Shown: one piece after another, positions 17,548 through 28,954 of the stretch
How positions within the stretch are numbered: position 1 is the first letter of the stretch
Layout of the letters: every line of letters begins with the position of its first letter
Source of the DNA: Blastococcus sp. URHD0036
Lineage (GTDB): Bacteria > Actinomycetota > Actinomycetes > Mycobacteriales > Geodermatophilaceae
Assembly: GCF_000701365.1 (NCBI RefSeq)
Contig: NZ_JNIK01000011.1
Span: 372,001 to 436,000 of the forward strand
Length of the DNA: 64,000 bases
Direction of reading: 5' to 3'
Position numbers and translations under genes: made by a program
The notes under the pieces: model-generated
Seen by the model: the letters and a program-made list of their open reading frames with translations, nothing else
Told to the model about the DNA's origin: nothing
Databases searched by the model: none

Positions 17548-18459
17548 ATGCGCTGGTACACCGCCGCCCCCGCCCTGGCGCTCGCCTCCGGAGCGGCCAC
17601 GCTCGGCTACGCCGGCCTCTACGAGCGGACCCGCTGGACGCTGCGGCGCTTCGACGTCCCGGTGCTCGCCCCCGGCTCGGCGCCCCTGCGGCTGCTGCAC
17701 GTCTCCGACATCCACATGACGGCCGGCCAGCACTCGAAGCAGGCGTGGCTGGCCGGGCTGACCGGGCTGCGGCCGCACCTGGTCGTCGACACCGGCGACA
17801 ACCTCGCGGGGCAGGACGCCGTCCCGCCCACGCTGCGCGCGCTCGACGGGCTGCTCGACGTCCCCGGCGCGTTCGTGACGTCGTCCAACGACTACTACGC
17901 GCCCAGGCCCAAGAACCCCCTCAAGTACTTCAAGAAGAAGCACAAGCGGGTGCACGGCGACCCGCTGCCCTGGCGGGACATGCGCGACGCGTTCACCGGC
18001 CGCGGCTGGCTGGACCTGACCAACTCCCGCGGCGAGCTGACCGTCGACGGACGGCGCATCGTGTTCGCCGGGCTCGACGACCCACACCTGAAGCGGGACC
18101 GCTACGAGGCGGTGTCCGGGCCGGCCGACCCCACGGCCGACCTGCGCATCGGGGTGGTCCACGCCCCCGAGCCGCGGGTGCTCGACCGGTTCGCCGCCGA
18201 CGGCTACGACCTGCTGCTCTCCGGCCACACCCACGGCGGGCAGCTGCGCGTCCCGGGCTACGGCGCGCTGGTGACCAACTGCGGCCTGGACCGCGGCCGG
18301 GTGCGCTGGGTGAGCCGCTGGACCGAGCCGACCGCGGACCGGCCCACCGGCACGTACCTGCACGTCTCCGCGGGCCTGGGCACCAGCCCGTACGCGCCCG
18401 TCCGGTTCGCCTGCCCGCCGGAGGCGACCCTGCTGACGCTCACCGCCCGACCGGCCTGA
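17548..18459 (+). CDS. Membrane-anchored metallophosphoesterase
   Basis: 303 residues. An N-terminal helix (AAPALALASGAATLGYAGLY) anchors a calcineurin-like domain with metal motifs HVSDIHM (DxH), DTGDN, and GHTHGGQ at the C-terminal side. The usual GNHD/E block is replaced by TSSNDYYA, losing the His but keeping Asn-Asp. A Lys-rich loop (KYFKKKHKRVHGD) follows. Homologous to Rv3683, next to ponA2 in M. tuberculosis; related to YaeI/YkuE-type phosphodiesterases, some of which hydrolyse UDP-diacylglucosamine or phospholipids. Substrate unknown. Confidence 0.88.
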   Translation: MRWYTAAPALALASGAATLGYAGLYERTRWTLRRFDVPVLAPGSAPLRLLHVSDIHMTAGQHSKQAWLAGLTGLRPHLVVDTGDNLAGQDAVPPTLRALDGLLDVPGAFVTSSNDYYAPRPKNPLKYFKKKHKRVHGDPLPWRDMRDAFTGRGWLDLTNSRGELTVDGRRIVFAGLDDPHLKRDRYEAVSGPADPTADLRIGVVHAPEPRVLDRFAADGYDLLLSGHTHGGQLRVPGYGALVTNCGLDRGRVRWVSRWTEPTADRPTGTYLHVSAGLGTSPYAPVRFACPPEATLLTLTARPA

Positions 18460-18490
18460 GCCCGCCGCCGGACCGCGCCCGGCGGGGCGG

Positions 18491-18496
18491 TAGAGT
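18491..18496 (+). promoter_or_regulatory. tRNA-Pro -10 box
   Basis: TAGAGT, a good TANNNT box, lies 14 nt before the mature tRNA 5' end. No clear -35 is visible. Confidence 0.5.
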
Positions 18497-18510
18497 GGTC
18501 GACGCACGGC

Positions 18511-18587
18511 CGGGGTGTGGCGCAGCTTGGTAGCGCGCGTCGTTCGGGACGACGAGGCCGCAGGTTCAAATCCTGTCACCCCGACCA
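18511..18587 (+). tRNA. tRNA-Pro (anticodon CGG)
   Basis: 77 nt with encoded CCA. The 7-bp acceptor stem pairs CGGGGTG with CACCCCG. The D arm is GCGC-AGCTTGGTA-GCGC. The anticodon stem CGTCG/CGACG encloses TTCGGGA (anticodon CGG at 18545-18547), and the T arm contains GGTTCAAATCC. Not disrupted or duplicated, so no sign of use as an integration site. Confidence 0.97.
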
Positions 18588-18590
18588 GCT

Positions 18591-18616
18591 CAGGGGCCGC
18601 CGGAAGGCGGCCCCTG
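18591..18616 (+). terminator. Terminator of tRNA-Pro
   Basis: Perfect 11-bp stem CAGGGGCCGCC/GGCGGCCCCTG with a GGAA tetraloop, 3 nt after the tRNA, followed by the moderately T-rich ACTCGTTCT. Confidence 0.8.
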
Positions 18617-18675
18617 ACTCGTTCTCGGACCGGCCTCGGGTTGGCGGCCCGCGCGATCGGGCACGGGAGCACCTG

Positions 18676-20019
18676 ATGACCGAGTTGTTGCTCCTCCTCG
18701 CCGCGGTGCTGTTGACCGTGCTCACCGGGTTCTTCGTCGCCGCCGAGTTCTCCCTCACCACGGTCGACCGCGGCCGGGTGGAGGAGGCAGCCGAGGCCGG
18801 CGACCCCGGCGCCCGCGGCGTGGCGACGGCGCTGCGGAGCCTCTCCACCCAGCTGTCGGCCGCCCAGCTCGGCATCACGATCACCACGCTGGTGGTCGGT
18901 TTCCTGGCCGAGCCGGCCCTCGGCGAGCTGCTGCACGGCCCCCTGGAGGCGATCGGACTCCCCGAGGGCGCGGTGGCCGGGGTGTCCTACGGGATCGCCA
19001 TCGCGCTGGCGACCGCCCTGCAGATGTGGCTCGGGGAGCTCGGCCCGAAGAACCTCGCGATCGCCAACCCGCTGGCGGTGGCCTCGTTCGTCGCCCCGGG
19101 GATGCGGATGTTCACCCGGGCGACCGGGTGGATCGTCACCGCGCTGCAGCGGCTGGCCAACGCCGTCGTCCGGCGGCTGGGCTTCGAGCCCAAGGAGGAG
19201 CTCGACTCCGCCCGCGGCGCCGACGAGCTGGCCGCGGTGGCCCGCCGGTCGGCGGCGGAGGGCGACCTCTCCCCCGTCGCCGCCCGCCTGCTCACCCGGT
19301 CGCTGGAGCTGCGGCAGAAGTACGCGACCGACGTGATGACCCCCCGGACCCGGCTGTGGACCGTCGGCTCCGCCGCGACCGCCGCCGACGTCATCCGCGC
19401 CGCGACCGAGTCCGGGAACTCGCGCTTCCCGGTGTACGGCTCCGACCTGGACGAGGTGACGGGCATCGTGCACGTGAAGCACGCCGTCGCCGTCCCCGAG
19501 GCCGAGCGGGACCGGCGGACGGCGGGCGAGCTGGCCGCCCCGCTGCTGGCGGTCCCCTCGTCGCTGCAGCTGGAGCGGCTCCTGGACCTCCTCCGCGAGC
19601 AGGGGCTGCAGGTCGCCCTGGTCGTCGACGAGTGGGGCGCCACGCACGGTCTGGTGACCCTGGAGGACATCGTGGAGGAGCTCGTCGGGGAGATCACCGA
19701 CGAGACCGACCAGCCGCTGCGCACCGCCCGCCGCGTCGACGGCGACTCCTGGCTGCTCTCGGGCCTGCTACGACCGGACGAGGTGCTGGACCGGACCGGC
19801 ATCGCCGTCCCCGAAGGCCGGTACGAGACCCTGGCCGGCTTCCTCACCGAGCGCCTCCAGCACCTCCCGGAGGTCGGCGACCAGGTGAGCGTGCCCGGCG
19901 CCTGCCTGACCGTCGAGACGCTGGACGGACGGCGGGTGGCCCGGGTGCGCGCCGAACGGCTTCCCGAGCCCCCGTCCGAGCCATCGGCACAGCCGGCCGG
20001 GCAGGAGGTGGCGGCATGA
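18676..20019 (+). CDS. CNNM/CBS-domain membrane protein (hemolysin C / CorC-type)
   Basis: 447 residues; ATG after GGGAG. An N-terminal DUF21/CNNM membrane domain with three to four helices includes EFSLTTVDRGRVEE and SAAQLGITITTLVVGFLAEPA. A CBS pair follows (DVMTPRTRLW, SNSRFPVYG, GIVHVKHAV, LVVDEWGATHGLVTLEDIVEELVGEI), then a C-terminal CorC_HlyC (transporter-associated) domain. Family members include Mg2+ or Co2+ efflux proteins such as MpfA/YfjD. Overlaps the next paralogue by ATGA, suggesting a heteromer. Confidence 0.92.
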   Translation: MTELLLLLAAVLLTVLTGFFVAAEFSLTTVDRGRVEEAAEAGDPGARGVATALRSLSTQLSAAQLGITITTLVVGFLAEPALGELLHGPLEAIGLPEGAVAGVSYGIAIALATALQMWLGELGPKNLAIANPLAVASFVAPGMRMFTRATGWIVTALQRLANAVVRRLGFEPKEELDSARGADELAAVARRSAAEGDLSPVAARLLTRSLELRQKYATDVMTPRTRLWTVGSAATAADVIRAATESGNSRFPVYGSDLDEVTGIVHVKHAVAVPEAERDRRTAGELAAPLLAVPSSLQLERLLDLLREQGLQVALVVDEWGATHGLVTLEDIVEELVGEITDETDQPLRTARRVDGDSWLLSGLLRPDEVLDRTGIAVPEGRYETLAGFLTERLQHLPEVGDQVSVPGACLTVETLDGRRVARVRAERLPEPPSEPSAQPAGQEVAA

Positions 20020-21101
20020 GCGACGCCGTCGCCCTGCTGGTCCTGGTCGCCCTCCTGCTGGGCAACGCCTTCTTCGTGGCCGCCGAGTTCGCGCTGGTCT
20101 CGGTGCGGGCCGACCAGCTGGAGCCCCGCGCGGAGGCGGGTTCGGCACGAGCGGTGAAGGCGCTGGCCGCGCTGCGCAACGTCTCGAAGATGATGGCCGC
20201 CGCCCAGCTCGGCATCACGCTCTGCTCGCTGGGGCTGGGCGCCGTCGGCGAGCCCGCGGTCGCGCACCTGATCGAGGCGCCGATGGAGGCGCTCGGCGTG
20301 CCGGAGCAGCTGCTGCACCCGATCGCGCTGGTCATCGCACTGTCGCTGGTCACGGTCCTGCACATGGTGCTCGGCGAGATGGTGCCCAAGAACATCACCA
20401 TCGCCGGGCCCGACCGCGCCGCCCTGGCGCTCGGACCGCCGCTGGCCGCGTTCGCCCGGCTGCTCACGCCGGTCATCTGGTTCTTCAACACGACGGCGAA
20501 CGGCTTCGTGCGGCTGTTCGGCGTGCAACCCACCGACGAGGTCGCGGCCAGCTTCGACGAGACCGAGATCCGCTCGATGATCGCCCAGTCGCGGCGGGAG
20601 GGCCGGCTCGGCGACGAGGTGGGCGAGCTGGCCACCGGCGCGCTCACCTTCGAGCAGCACGCGGTCGAGGACGTGCTGATGCCGATGCCGTCGGTGGTGA
20701 CCGTGCCGCGGACGACGACGCCCCGGCAGCTCGAGGCGACCGTCGCCGAACACGGCTTCAGCCGCTACCCGGTGCGGAGCGAGGACGGCGCCCTGGCCGG
20801 CTTCGTGCACGTCAAGGACGCCCTCGGCGTCGAGGGCGAGGCGCGCGACCGGCCGATGCCCGACGACGCCGTCGTCCCCCTGGTGCCGCTGGCGCCGGGG
20901 ACCCCGCTGCCCGACGTCCTCGCCGAGATGCGGACCCAGGGCGCGCACCTGGGCGTGGTGGGCCCCCTGGACGGCCCGGCCGGCGTCGTGGCCCTGGAGG
21001 ACGTGCTGGAGCTGCTCATCGGCGACGTCCGGGACGCCGCCGCCGACCTCGCGGCCTCCGGGACCGGCGCGGAGACGGGAGCCGGTGCCGGGGGAAGATG
21101 A
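20016..21101 (+). CDS. CNNM/CBS-domain membrane protein, shorter paralogue
   Basis: 361 residues. Same CNNM membrane domain ([51 protein letters not shown]) and a CBS pair (DVLMPMPSVVTVP, GFSRYPVRSEDG, GFVHVKDAL, GVVALEDVLELLIGDV), but no CorC_HlyC domain: it stops after an Ala/Gly-rich tail. Paired long and short CNNM genes in tandem are a regular actinobacterial arrangement. Start overlaps the upstream stop. Confidence 0.92.
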   Translation: MSDAVALLVLVALLLGNAFFVAAEFALVSVRADQLEPRAEAGSARAVKALAALRNVSKMMAAAQLGITLCSLGLGAVGEPAVAHLIEAPMEALGVPEQLLHPIALVIALSLVTVLHMVLGEMVPKNITIAGPDRAALALGPPLAAFARLLTPVIWFFNTTANGFVRLFGVQPTDEVAASFDETEIRSMIAQSRREGRLGDEVGELATGALTFEQHAVEDVLMPMPSVVTVPRTTTPRQLEATVAEHGFSRYPVRSEDGALAGFVHVKDALGVEGEARDRPMPDDAVVPLVPLAPGTPLPDVLAEMRTQGAHLGVVGPLDGPAGVVALEDVLELLIGDVRDAAADLAASGTGAETGAGAGGR

Positions 21102-21105
21102 GCGG

Positions 21106-22910
21106 GTGACCGCCTCTGCTCCGTCGTCCGCCCTCTCCCCGGAGGTCACCGCCCGCTGGCAGGCCCGGTTCCGCGCCCCGCGGGTCAGCCTGCCCGACTG
21201 GGCGCTGGAGGCCCCGCACCGCAACCTCTACTCCTCCGACGTCAGCGGCGTCGTCGAGCAGTACGCCTGGGACCGCACGACCGACGTCCACCGGCAGGCC
21301 ACCGACCGGCCCAACGGCACGCTGATCGGCACCCTCTCCCCCGACGGCGAGACCATCTGGTGGTTCGCCGACACCGACGGCGACGAGTTCGGCGTCTGGA
21401 TGGTGCAGCCCTTCACCGGTGGCGAGGACCGCGTGGCGGTCCCGGAGGTCGGCCCGGCCTATCCCGCCGGGCTCGAGATCGGCGACACCGTGGTGGCGGT
21501 GGGCCGCTCCACCGACGACGGCAGCGAGCTGTGGCTGGCCCCGGTCGGTGGCTCCCCGCGGGTGGTCTACCGGCACGCCGACCCCGCCTCGGTCGACGCG
21601 CTGACGTACGACGAGGACCTGCTGGTGATCTCGCACTCCGAGCACGGCGACCCGCGGTACCCGGCGCTGCGCGTGCTGCGGACCGGGGACACCACGCTCG
21701 AGACCCCCGCGGTCGTCGCGGAGAAGTGGGACGGCGACGGCCGCGGGCTGCACGCCCTGGAGTTCGCGCCGCTGACCGGCGACCGCCGCCTGCTGGTGGG
21801 GCACGAACGGCGCGGCCGCGAGGAGCTGCTGGTCTGGGACGTCGAGGCCGACACTGAGACCGAGATCGTGCTGGACCTGCCCGGCGACGTGACCGCGGGC
21901 TGGTACCCCGACGGCTCGGCGCTGCTGGTCGGCCACGACCACGCCGCCCGCAGCGACGTCTACCGCTACGACCTCGCCACGGGGGCGCTGGAGCAGCTGG
22001 AGACCCCGCGCGGCGTCGTCCGCGGCGCCACGGCCCGGCCCGACGGCTCCGTCGAGCTCGCCTGGTCCTCGGCCGAGCTGCCGCCGGTGATCCGCCGGGC
22101 CGACGGTCCGGTCGTGCTGGCCGCGCCGGGCGAGGAGCCGCCGGCCGCCTATCCGGTCGAGGACCGCTGGGTGCCGGGACCGGGGGGCGACATCCACGCG
22201 CTCGTCGTCCGTCCGGCCGGCGAGGCGCCGTACGCGACCGCGTTCCTGGTGCACGGCGGCCCGGAGGCGGCCGACGACGACTCCTACCGCGCCCGGCGGG
22301 CGGCCTACGTCGATGCCGGCTACGCGGTCGTGCACGTCAACTACCGGGGCTCCACCGGCTACGGCAGCACCTGGCGGGACGCGCTGACCGGCCGCCCGGG
22401 ACCGACCGAGCTGGAGGACGTCGCCGCCGTCTACGACGCCCTGGTCGACGAGGGCTTCCTCGATCCCTCGCGTGCCCTGATCACCGGCGGCTCGTGGGGT
22501 GGCTTCCTCACCCTGCTGGGTCTCGGCACGCAGCCGGAGCGGTGGGCGGCCGGCATCGCCGAGGTGCCGGTGGCCGACTACCTCGCCGCCTACGAGGACG
22601 AGATGGAGGGGCTGCGCGCCTACGACCGCGCCCTCTTCGGCGGCTCACCGGACGAGGTGCGGGACGTGTACGTGCGGTCGTCGCCCATCACGTACGTCGA
22701 GCAGGTGCGCGCGCCGGTGCTCGTGGTGGCCGGCGCCAACGACCCGCGCTGCCCGATCCGGCAGATCGACAACTACCTGGGTGAGCTGGAGCGGCTGGAG
22801 AAGCCGCACGAGGTGTACCGCTTCGACGCCGGCCACGGCTCCCTGGTCATCGAGGAGACCATCCGGCAGGTCGAGCTCGCGCTGGACTTCGCCCTCCGCC
22901 ACGTGAAGCC

Positions 22911-22914
<4 letters not shown>
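21106..22914 (+). CDS. S9-family serine peptidase (prolyl oligopeptidase type)
   Basis: 602 residues. The N-terminal two thirds form a beta-propeller-like region with repeated TxDGxELW/SPDGETIWW segments. The C-terminal alpha/beta hydrolase domain has the nucleophile GGSWGGFLT, Asp in VVAGANDPRCP and His in DAGHGSL. S9 peptidases cleave short peptides or acyl-amino acids in the cytosol; no signal peptide is seen. A GTG at 21106, 9 nt after GGGGAAG, is preferred over an in-frame GTG at 21085 that would overlap the upstream gene. The stop TAG begins the palindrome shared with asd. Confidence 0.92.
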
Positions 22915-25328
<2,414 letters not shown>

Positions 25329-25335
25329 TCACCGG

Positions 25336-26955
25336 ATGGGCGGACACGAGCAGCTGCTGGACGGCGAGGACCCCGAGCTGTGGATGCTCAGCGCGGAGGA
25401 GCGCGGCAACCCCGCGACCGACGTGCCGGGCTGGACCGCCGGCAACCTGTGCACCCCCCTCGTGCACGGATCCACCTACTTCGACCGGCTGGTGGAGTGC
25501 GTGGAGCGCCTCGACGAGGGGGACCACCTGTTCTTCACCGACTGGCGCGGCGACCCCGACGAGCAGCTGCGGCCGGGCGGACCGACCGTGGCACAGCTGT
25601 TCACCGAGGCGGTGCGCCGCGGGGTGACGGTGCGCGGGCTCGTGTGGCGGTCGCACGTCGACGGGGCGGCGTTCAGCAAGGAGGAGAACCGCGCGCTGGA
25701 CCGCGAGATCGAGCACGGTGGCGGGGAGGTCATCCTCGACCAGCGGGTGCGCCGGTTCGGGTCGCACCACCAGAAGTTCGTCGTGCTGCGGCACGACCAG
25801 GACGCCTCGCGGGACGTCGCCTTCGTCGGCGGGATCGACCTGTGCCACAGCCGGCGGGACGACGGCGAGCACCGGGGCGACCCGCAGTCGCTGGCCATGG
25901 CGGAGGCCTACGGAGCGACCCCGCCGTGGCACGACGTGCAGCTGGAGCTCCGCGGGCCGGCCGTGCACGTGCTCGACACCGTGTTCCGCGAGCGCTGGGA
26001 CGACCCCCACGGCGCCGACACCGACCACCCGATCGCCTGGGTGCGCGACAAGCTGAACCACGCGCGCACCCACGGCGACCCGCTGCCGGCCCAGCTGCCC
26101 CCTCCGCCGCCCTGCGGGCCGCACGTGGTGCAGAACCTCCGGACCTATCCGGCGATCCGGCCCCCGTATCCCTTCGCGCCGCAGGGCGAGCGATCGATCG
26201 CCCGCGGGTACACGAAGGCGATCGAACGGGCGCACCGGCTGGTCTACCTGGAGGACCAGTACATGTGGTCGCAGGAGGTCGCGCAGCTGTTCGCCGACGC
26301 GCTGCGCCGCAATCCGGGCCTGCACCTGGTGGTCGTGGTGCCCCGGGTGCCCGACCAGGACGGCGCCTTCGCCTCACGGCCGCAGTACGTGGGCCGCTGG
26401 CAGGCGCTGGAGCTGTGTCGCGAGGCCGGGCCGGACCGGGTGCACGTGTTCGACGTGGAGAACCACGAGGGGACGCCGGTGTACGTGCACGCCAAGGTCT
26501 GCGTGGTCGACGACGTCTGGGCCAGCGTGGGCAGCGACAACTTCAACCGCCGGTCGTGGACGCACGACAGCGAGCTGTCGAGCACCGTCCTCGACACCAC
26601 GCGCGACGAGCGGGAGCCGCGGGACCCCACCGGTGTCGGGGACGGCGCCCGCGTGTTCGCCCGCGACCTGCGGCTGCAGCTCGCCCGGGAGCACACCGAC
26701 CGCGACCCCGACGGCGCCGAGGACGTCGACCTGCTCGACCCCCAGGCGTTCGTGGAGACGCTGGAAGCCGGGGCCGAGGCGCTCGACGCCTGGCATGCCG
26801 GGGGACGCGTGGGACCCCGCCCCCGCGGCCGGCTGCGGCGGCACGCGCCCGAGCGGCTGAGCCTGTCCACCCGGCTCTGGGCCACGCCGGTCTACCGGCT
26901 GCTCGACGACCCCGACGGCCGCCCCCTCAAGCTCCGCCTCCGCGGCGGCTTCTGA
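25336..26955 (+). CDS. Phospholipase D-like protein
   Basis: 539 residues from the ATG at 25336. Two PLD halves are visible. The first is [14 protein letters not shown] (His145, Lys147), where the conserved Asp four residues after the Lys is not in register (Asp154 is at +7), followed by [14 protein letters not shown]. The second is a textbook HxKx4[11 protein letters not shown] with [11 protein letters not shown]. This architecture is that of actinobacterial and plant-like PLDs acting on phospholipids, possibly by transphosphatidylation. No signal peptide. Divergent from lysC. Confidence 0.88.
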   Translation: MGGHEQLLDGEDPELWMLSAEERGNPATDVPGWTAGNLCTPLVHGSTYFDRLVECVERLDEGDHLFFTDWRGDPDEQLRPGGPTVAQLFTEAVRRGVTVRGLVWRSHVDGAAFSKEENRALDREIEHGGGEVILDQRVRRFGSHHQKFVVLRHDQDASRDVAFVGGIDLCHSRRDDGEHRGDPQSLAMAEAYGATPPWHDVQLELRGPAVHVLDTVFRERWDDPHGADTDHPIAWVRDKLNHARTHGDPLPAQLPPPPPCGPHVVQNLRTYPAIRPPYPFAPQGERSIARGYTKAIERAHRLVYLEDQYMWSQEVAQLFADALRRNPGLHLVVVVPRVPDQDGAFASRPQYVGRWQALELCREAGPDRVHVFDVENHEGTPVYVHAKVCVVDDVWASVGSDNFNRRSWTHDSELSSTVLDTTRDEREPRDPTGVGDGARVFARDLRLQLAREHTDRDPDGAEDVDLLDPQAFVETLEAGAEALDAWHAGGRVGPRPRGRLRRHAPERLSLSTRLWATPVYRLLDDPDGRPLKLRLRGGF

Positions 26956-27195
26956 CCCCGGCATCGCTGCCTCGCTCGGCGCGCCCCCGCGGGCGTGGCG
27001 GGCCGGTGACGCACCTCACCGCACTCTCGACCTGCAGGGATGCGGACCGTTCCGTCCCAGGCCTTCCAGCGGCCGCTCTGCTCACCTAGTGTTCCCGTCC
27101 GAGCACGTAGCGCAGCGCATCCCGACGGTGACGTCGTGGCCGCCGCGCCGGCCGCGCCACCCCGAGCCCTTCCCCGGCCGTCCCCAGGAGCAGTC
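26956..27195. other. Intergenic region before the flavocytochrome gene
   Basis: 240 bp without a convincing gene. A TAGTGT -10-like box at 27087-27092 could give a leader of about 100 nt. Nothing else is recognisable. Confidence 0.4.
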
Positions 27196-28653
27196 ATGTC
27201 CCCGCAGCCCGCCCCGCCCCGCGGCGGTGGCCGGCATGCCCAGGCCCGGGTGGCCTACGCACCGCCGCCCGTGGACCGCGCCGCGCCGACCTCCGGCGCC
27301 TACCCGGTGGTCGAGCGCAGGCCACGGCGGGCCGCCCCGACCTCCGGGGGACGGGCGACCGCCTGGGTCGCCGCGCACATCGTCCTCGGGCTCACGCCGC
27401 TGGCGCTGTGCTTCGGGGAGGCCCGCGAGGGCCGCGGCTTCGTCGTCAACCTGTCGGTGGCGCTGGGTTTCGTGGCGCTGTCCGTGCTCGGCCTCCAGTT
27501 CGCCCTGGCCGCCCGCTTCACCGGCGCGGCCGCCCCGTTCGGGATCGACGCGGTCCTGCGCTACCACCGGCAGATCTCGTTCCTCGCCGTCGTCGCCGCC
27601 TTCGGCCACCCGGTGCTGCTCTTCTGCGTCTCCGACCACTACCGCCGGCTGCTCGACGTCGTCCACGACCCACTGCGGGCCAAGCTGGCGTGGTTGTCGG
27701 TCGTCGCACTGCTCGCGCTCATGGTCACGTCGATCTGGCGCCGGGCGTTGCGGATCAGCTACCCGGTCTGGCATGTCCTGCACTCGGCCCTCGGGGTCGT
27801 CATCGTCCTGGCGGGGCTGGGGCACGCGTTCGGCGTCCACTACTACTTCGGCGAGCCACTGGTCCGTCTGGTCTGGCTGCTCTACGCCGCGGCCTTCCTG
27901 TGGCTGGCCGTGTGGGTCCGGCTGGTCAAGCCCCTGATGCTGTGGCGGCGTCGGTTCCGCGTCGCCGAGCTGTGGCCGGAGCCGGGCGGCAGCGTCACCG
28001 TGGGCCTGGAGCCCGCCCGCCGGCACGCCCGACCCTTCCGCTTCCGGGCCGGGCAGTTCGCCTGGATCCTCCCGGGGCGAAGCCCGTTCACGCTGACCTA
28101 CCACCCGTTCTCGATGTCCTCGAGCACGCATTCCTCGCGCGTGGAGTTCACGATCAAGCAGGTCGGCGACTTCACCGACTCGATCCGGGGCCTGCGGGTC
28201 GGCGACACGGTGTACGTCGACGGTCCGCACGGGTCGTTCACCCTGGAACGACACCCCGGCATGGGGTTCGTGTTCATCGCGGCGGGGGTGGGCGTGACCC
28301 CGTTCCTCAGCATGCTGTCGACGCTCGCCGACCAGGGCGACCAGCGGCCCTGCACCCTCGTCCTCGCCAACCGCTACGAGGACCAGGTGACCGGCGTGCG
28401 CCAGCTCGCCCGGCTGCAGGGCCGGCTCAACCTGCGGGTGGTCCACGTCATCAGTCGCCCCTCCGACCAGTGGGAGGGCGTCCGCGGGCACGTCGACGCA
28501 GCCCTCCTGGAGCGGCTCCTGCCGCAGCACCGCCGCTCCCTGCAGTACTTCATCTGCTCGGGGGGACAGATGGTCGAGGCCGTCGAGGACTACCTCGACT
28601 GGCTCGACGTCCCCCGCGACCGCATCCACAGCGAGAAGTTCGGGATGGTCTGA
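27196..28653 (+). CDS. Ferric-reductase-like flavocytochrome (FAD/NAD oxidoreductase)
   Basis: 485 residues from the ATG at 27196 after CAGGAG. The Pro-rich N-terminal tail (about 55 residues) is followed by about six membrane helices with paired histidines (RYHRQISFLAVVAAFGHP; WHVLHSALGVVIVLAGLGHAFG) that suit two b-hemes. A ferredoxin-reductase module follows, with the flavin site FTLTYHPFSMSS and the NAD(P) site AGVGVTPFLSML. Transmembrane electron transfer like FRE/NOX or MsrQ-type proteins is expected; the acceptor is unknown. A 29-codon membrane peptide follows 1 nt after the stop. Confidence 0.85.
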   Translation: MSPQPAPPRGGGRHAQARVAYAPPPVDRAAPTSGAYPVVERRPRRAAPTSGGRATAWVAAHIVLGLTPLALCFGEAREGRGFVVNLSVALGFVALSVLGLQFALAARFTGAAAPFGIDAVLRYHRQISFLAVVAAFGHPVLLFCVSDHYRRLLDVVHDPLRAKLAWLSVVALLALMVTSIWRRALRISYPVWHVLHSALGVVIVLAGLGHAFGVHYYFGEPLVRLVWLLYAAAFLWLAVWVRLVKPLMLWRRRFRVAELWPEPGGSVTVGLEPARRHARPFRFRAGQFAWILPGRSPFTLTYHPFSMSSSTHSSRVEFTIKQVGDFTDSIRGLRVGDTVYVDGPHGSFTLERHPGMGFVFIAAGVGVTPFLSMLSTLADQGDQRPCTLVLANRYEDQVTGVRQLARLQGRLNLRVVHVISRPSDQWEGVRGHVDAALLERLLPQHRRSLQYFICSGGQMVEAVEDYLDWLDVPRDRIHSEKFGMV

Positions 28654-28654
28654 C

Positions 28655-28744
28655 ATGCGTTCACCCGGCACCACCGGCACCGCCCTGCTCACCAGTGTGG
28701 TGATCCTGCTGGCCTGCGTCCTCTGGGCGGCCGCGCAGGTGTGA
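28655..28744 (+). CDS. Candidate 29-residue single-pass membrane peptide
   Basis: ATG one base after the flavocytochrome stop. The product starts MRSPGTTGTALLTSVVILL and ends in CVLWAAAQV: a short polar N-terminus and one hydrophobic helix of about 19 residues. The tight spacing implies translational coupling with the flavocytochrome, so it could be a small accessory subunit, as in other membrane redox complexes. Too short for homology arguments; supported only by position and composition. Confidence 0.5.
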   Translation: MRSPGTTGTALLTSVVILLACVLWAAAQV

Positions 28745-28796
28745 GAGCCAGCTGCTCGGCGGGTCGACTCCCGGGCACCTCTCCTCCCCGTGCCCC

Positions 28797-28827
28797 GTGC
28801 TCTGCCCCGTCTCACGGGGCAGAGCAC
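28797..28827. terminator. Inverted repeat, family B copy 1
   Basis: Perfect 14-bp arms GTGCTCTGCCCCGT/ACGGGGCAGAGCAC with a CTC loop, 53 nt after the membrane-peptide stop. Confidence 0.75.
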
Positions 28828-28857
28828 AAGGGGCGGCCGGCGCGCATACACCGCGCG

Positions 28858-28899
28858 ACGCTCGTGCTCTGCCCACGGCTGTGGGCAGAGCACGAGCGT
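28858..28899. terminator. Inverted repeat, family B copy 2
   Basis: Perfect 19-bp arms (ACGCTCGTGCTCTGCCCAC and its complement) with a GGCT loop, in tandem with copy 1 thirty bases away. Copy 3 is at 37940-37979. Confidence 0.75.
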
Positions 28900-28954
28900 C
28901 CACAGGAGGACATGACGGCCCACCGGGGCCGGCACCCGGATCGACGATCCCCGT

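Noticed and set aside
18511-18587. tRNA-Pro as a phage or island integration site
   Set aside because: No partial tRNA copy, integrase or change in composition lies nearby.
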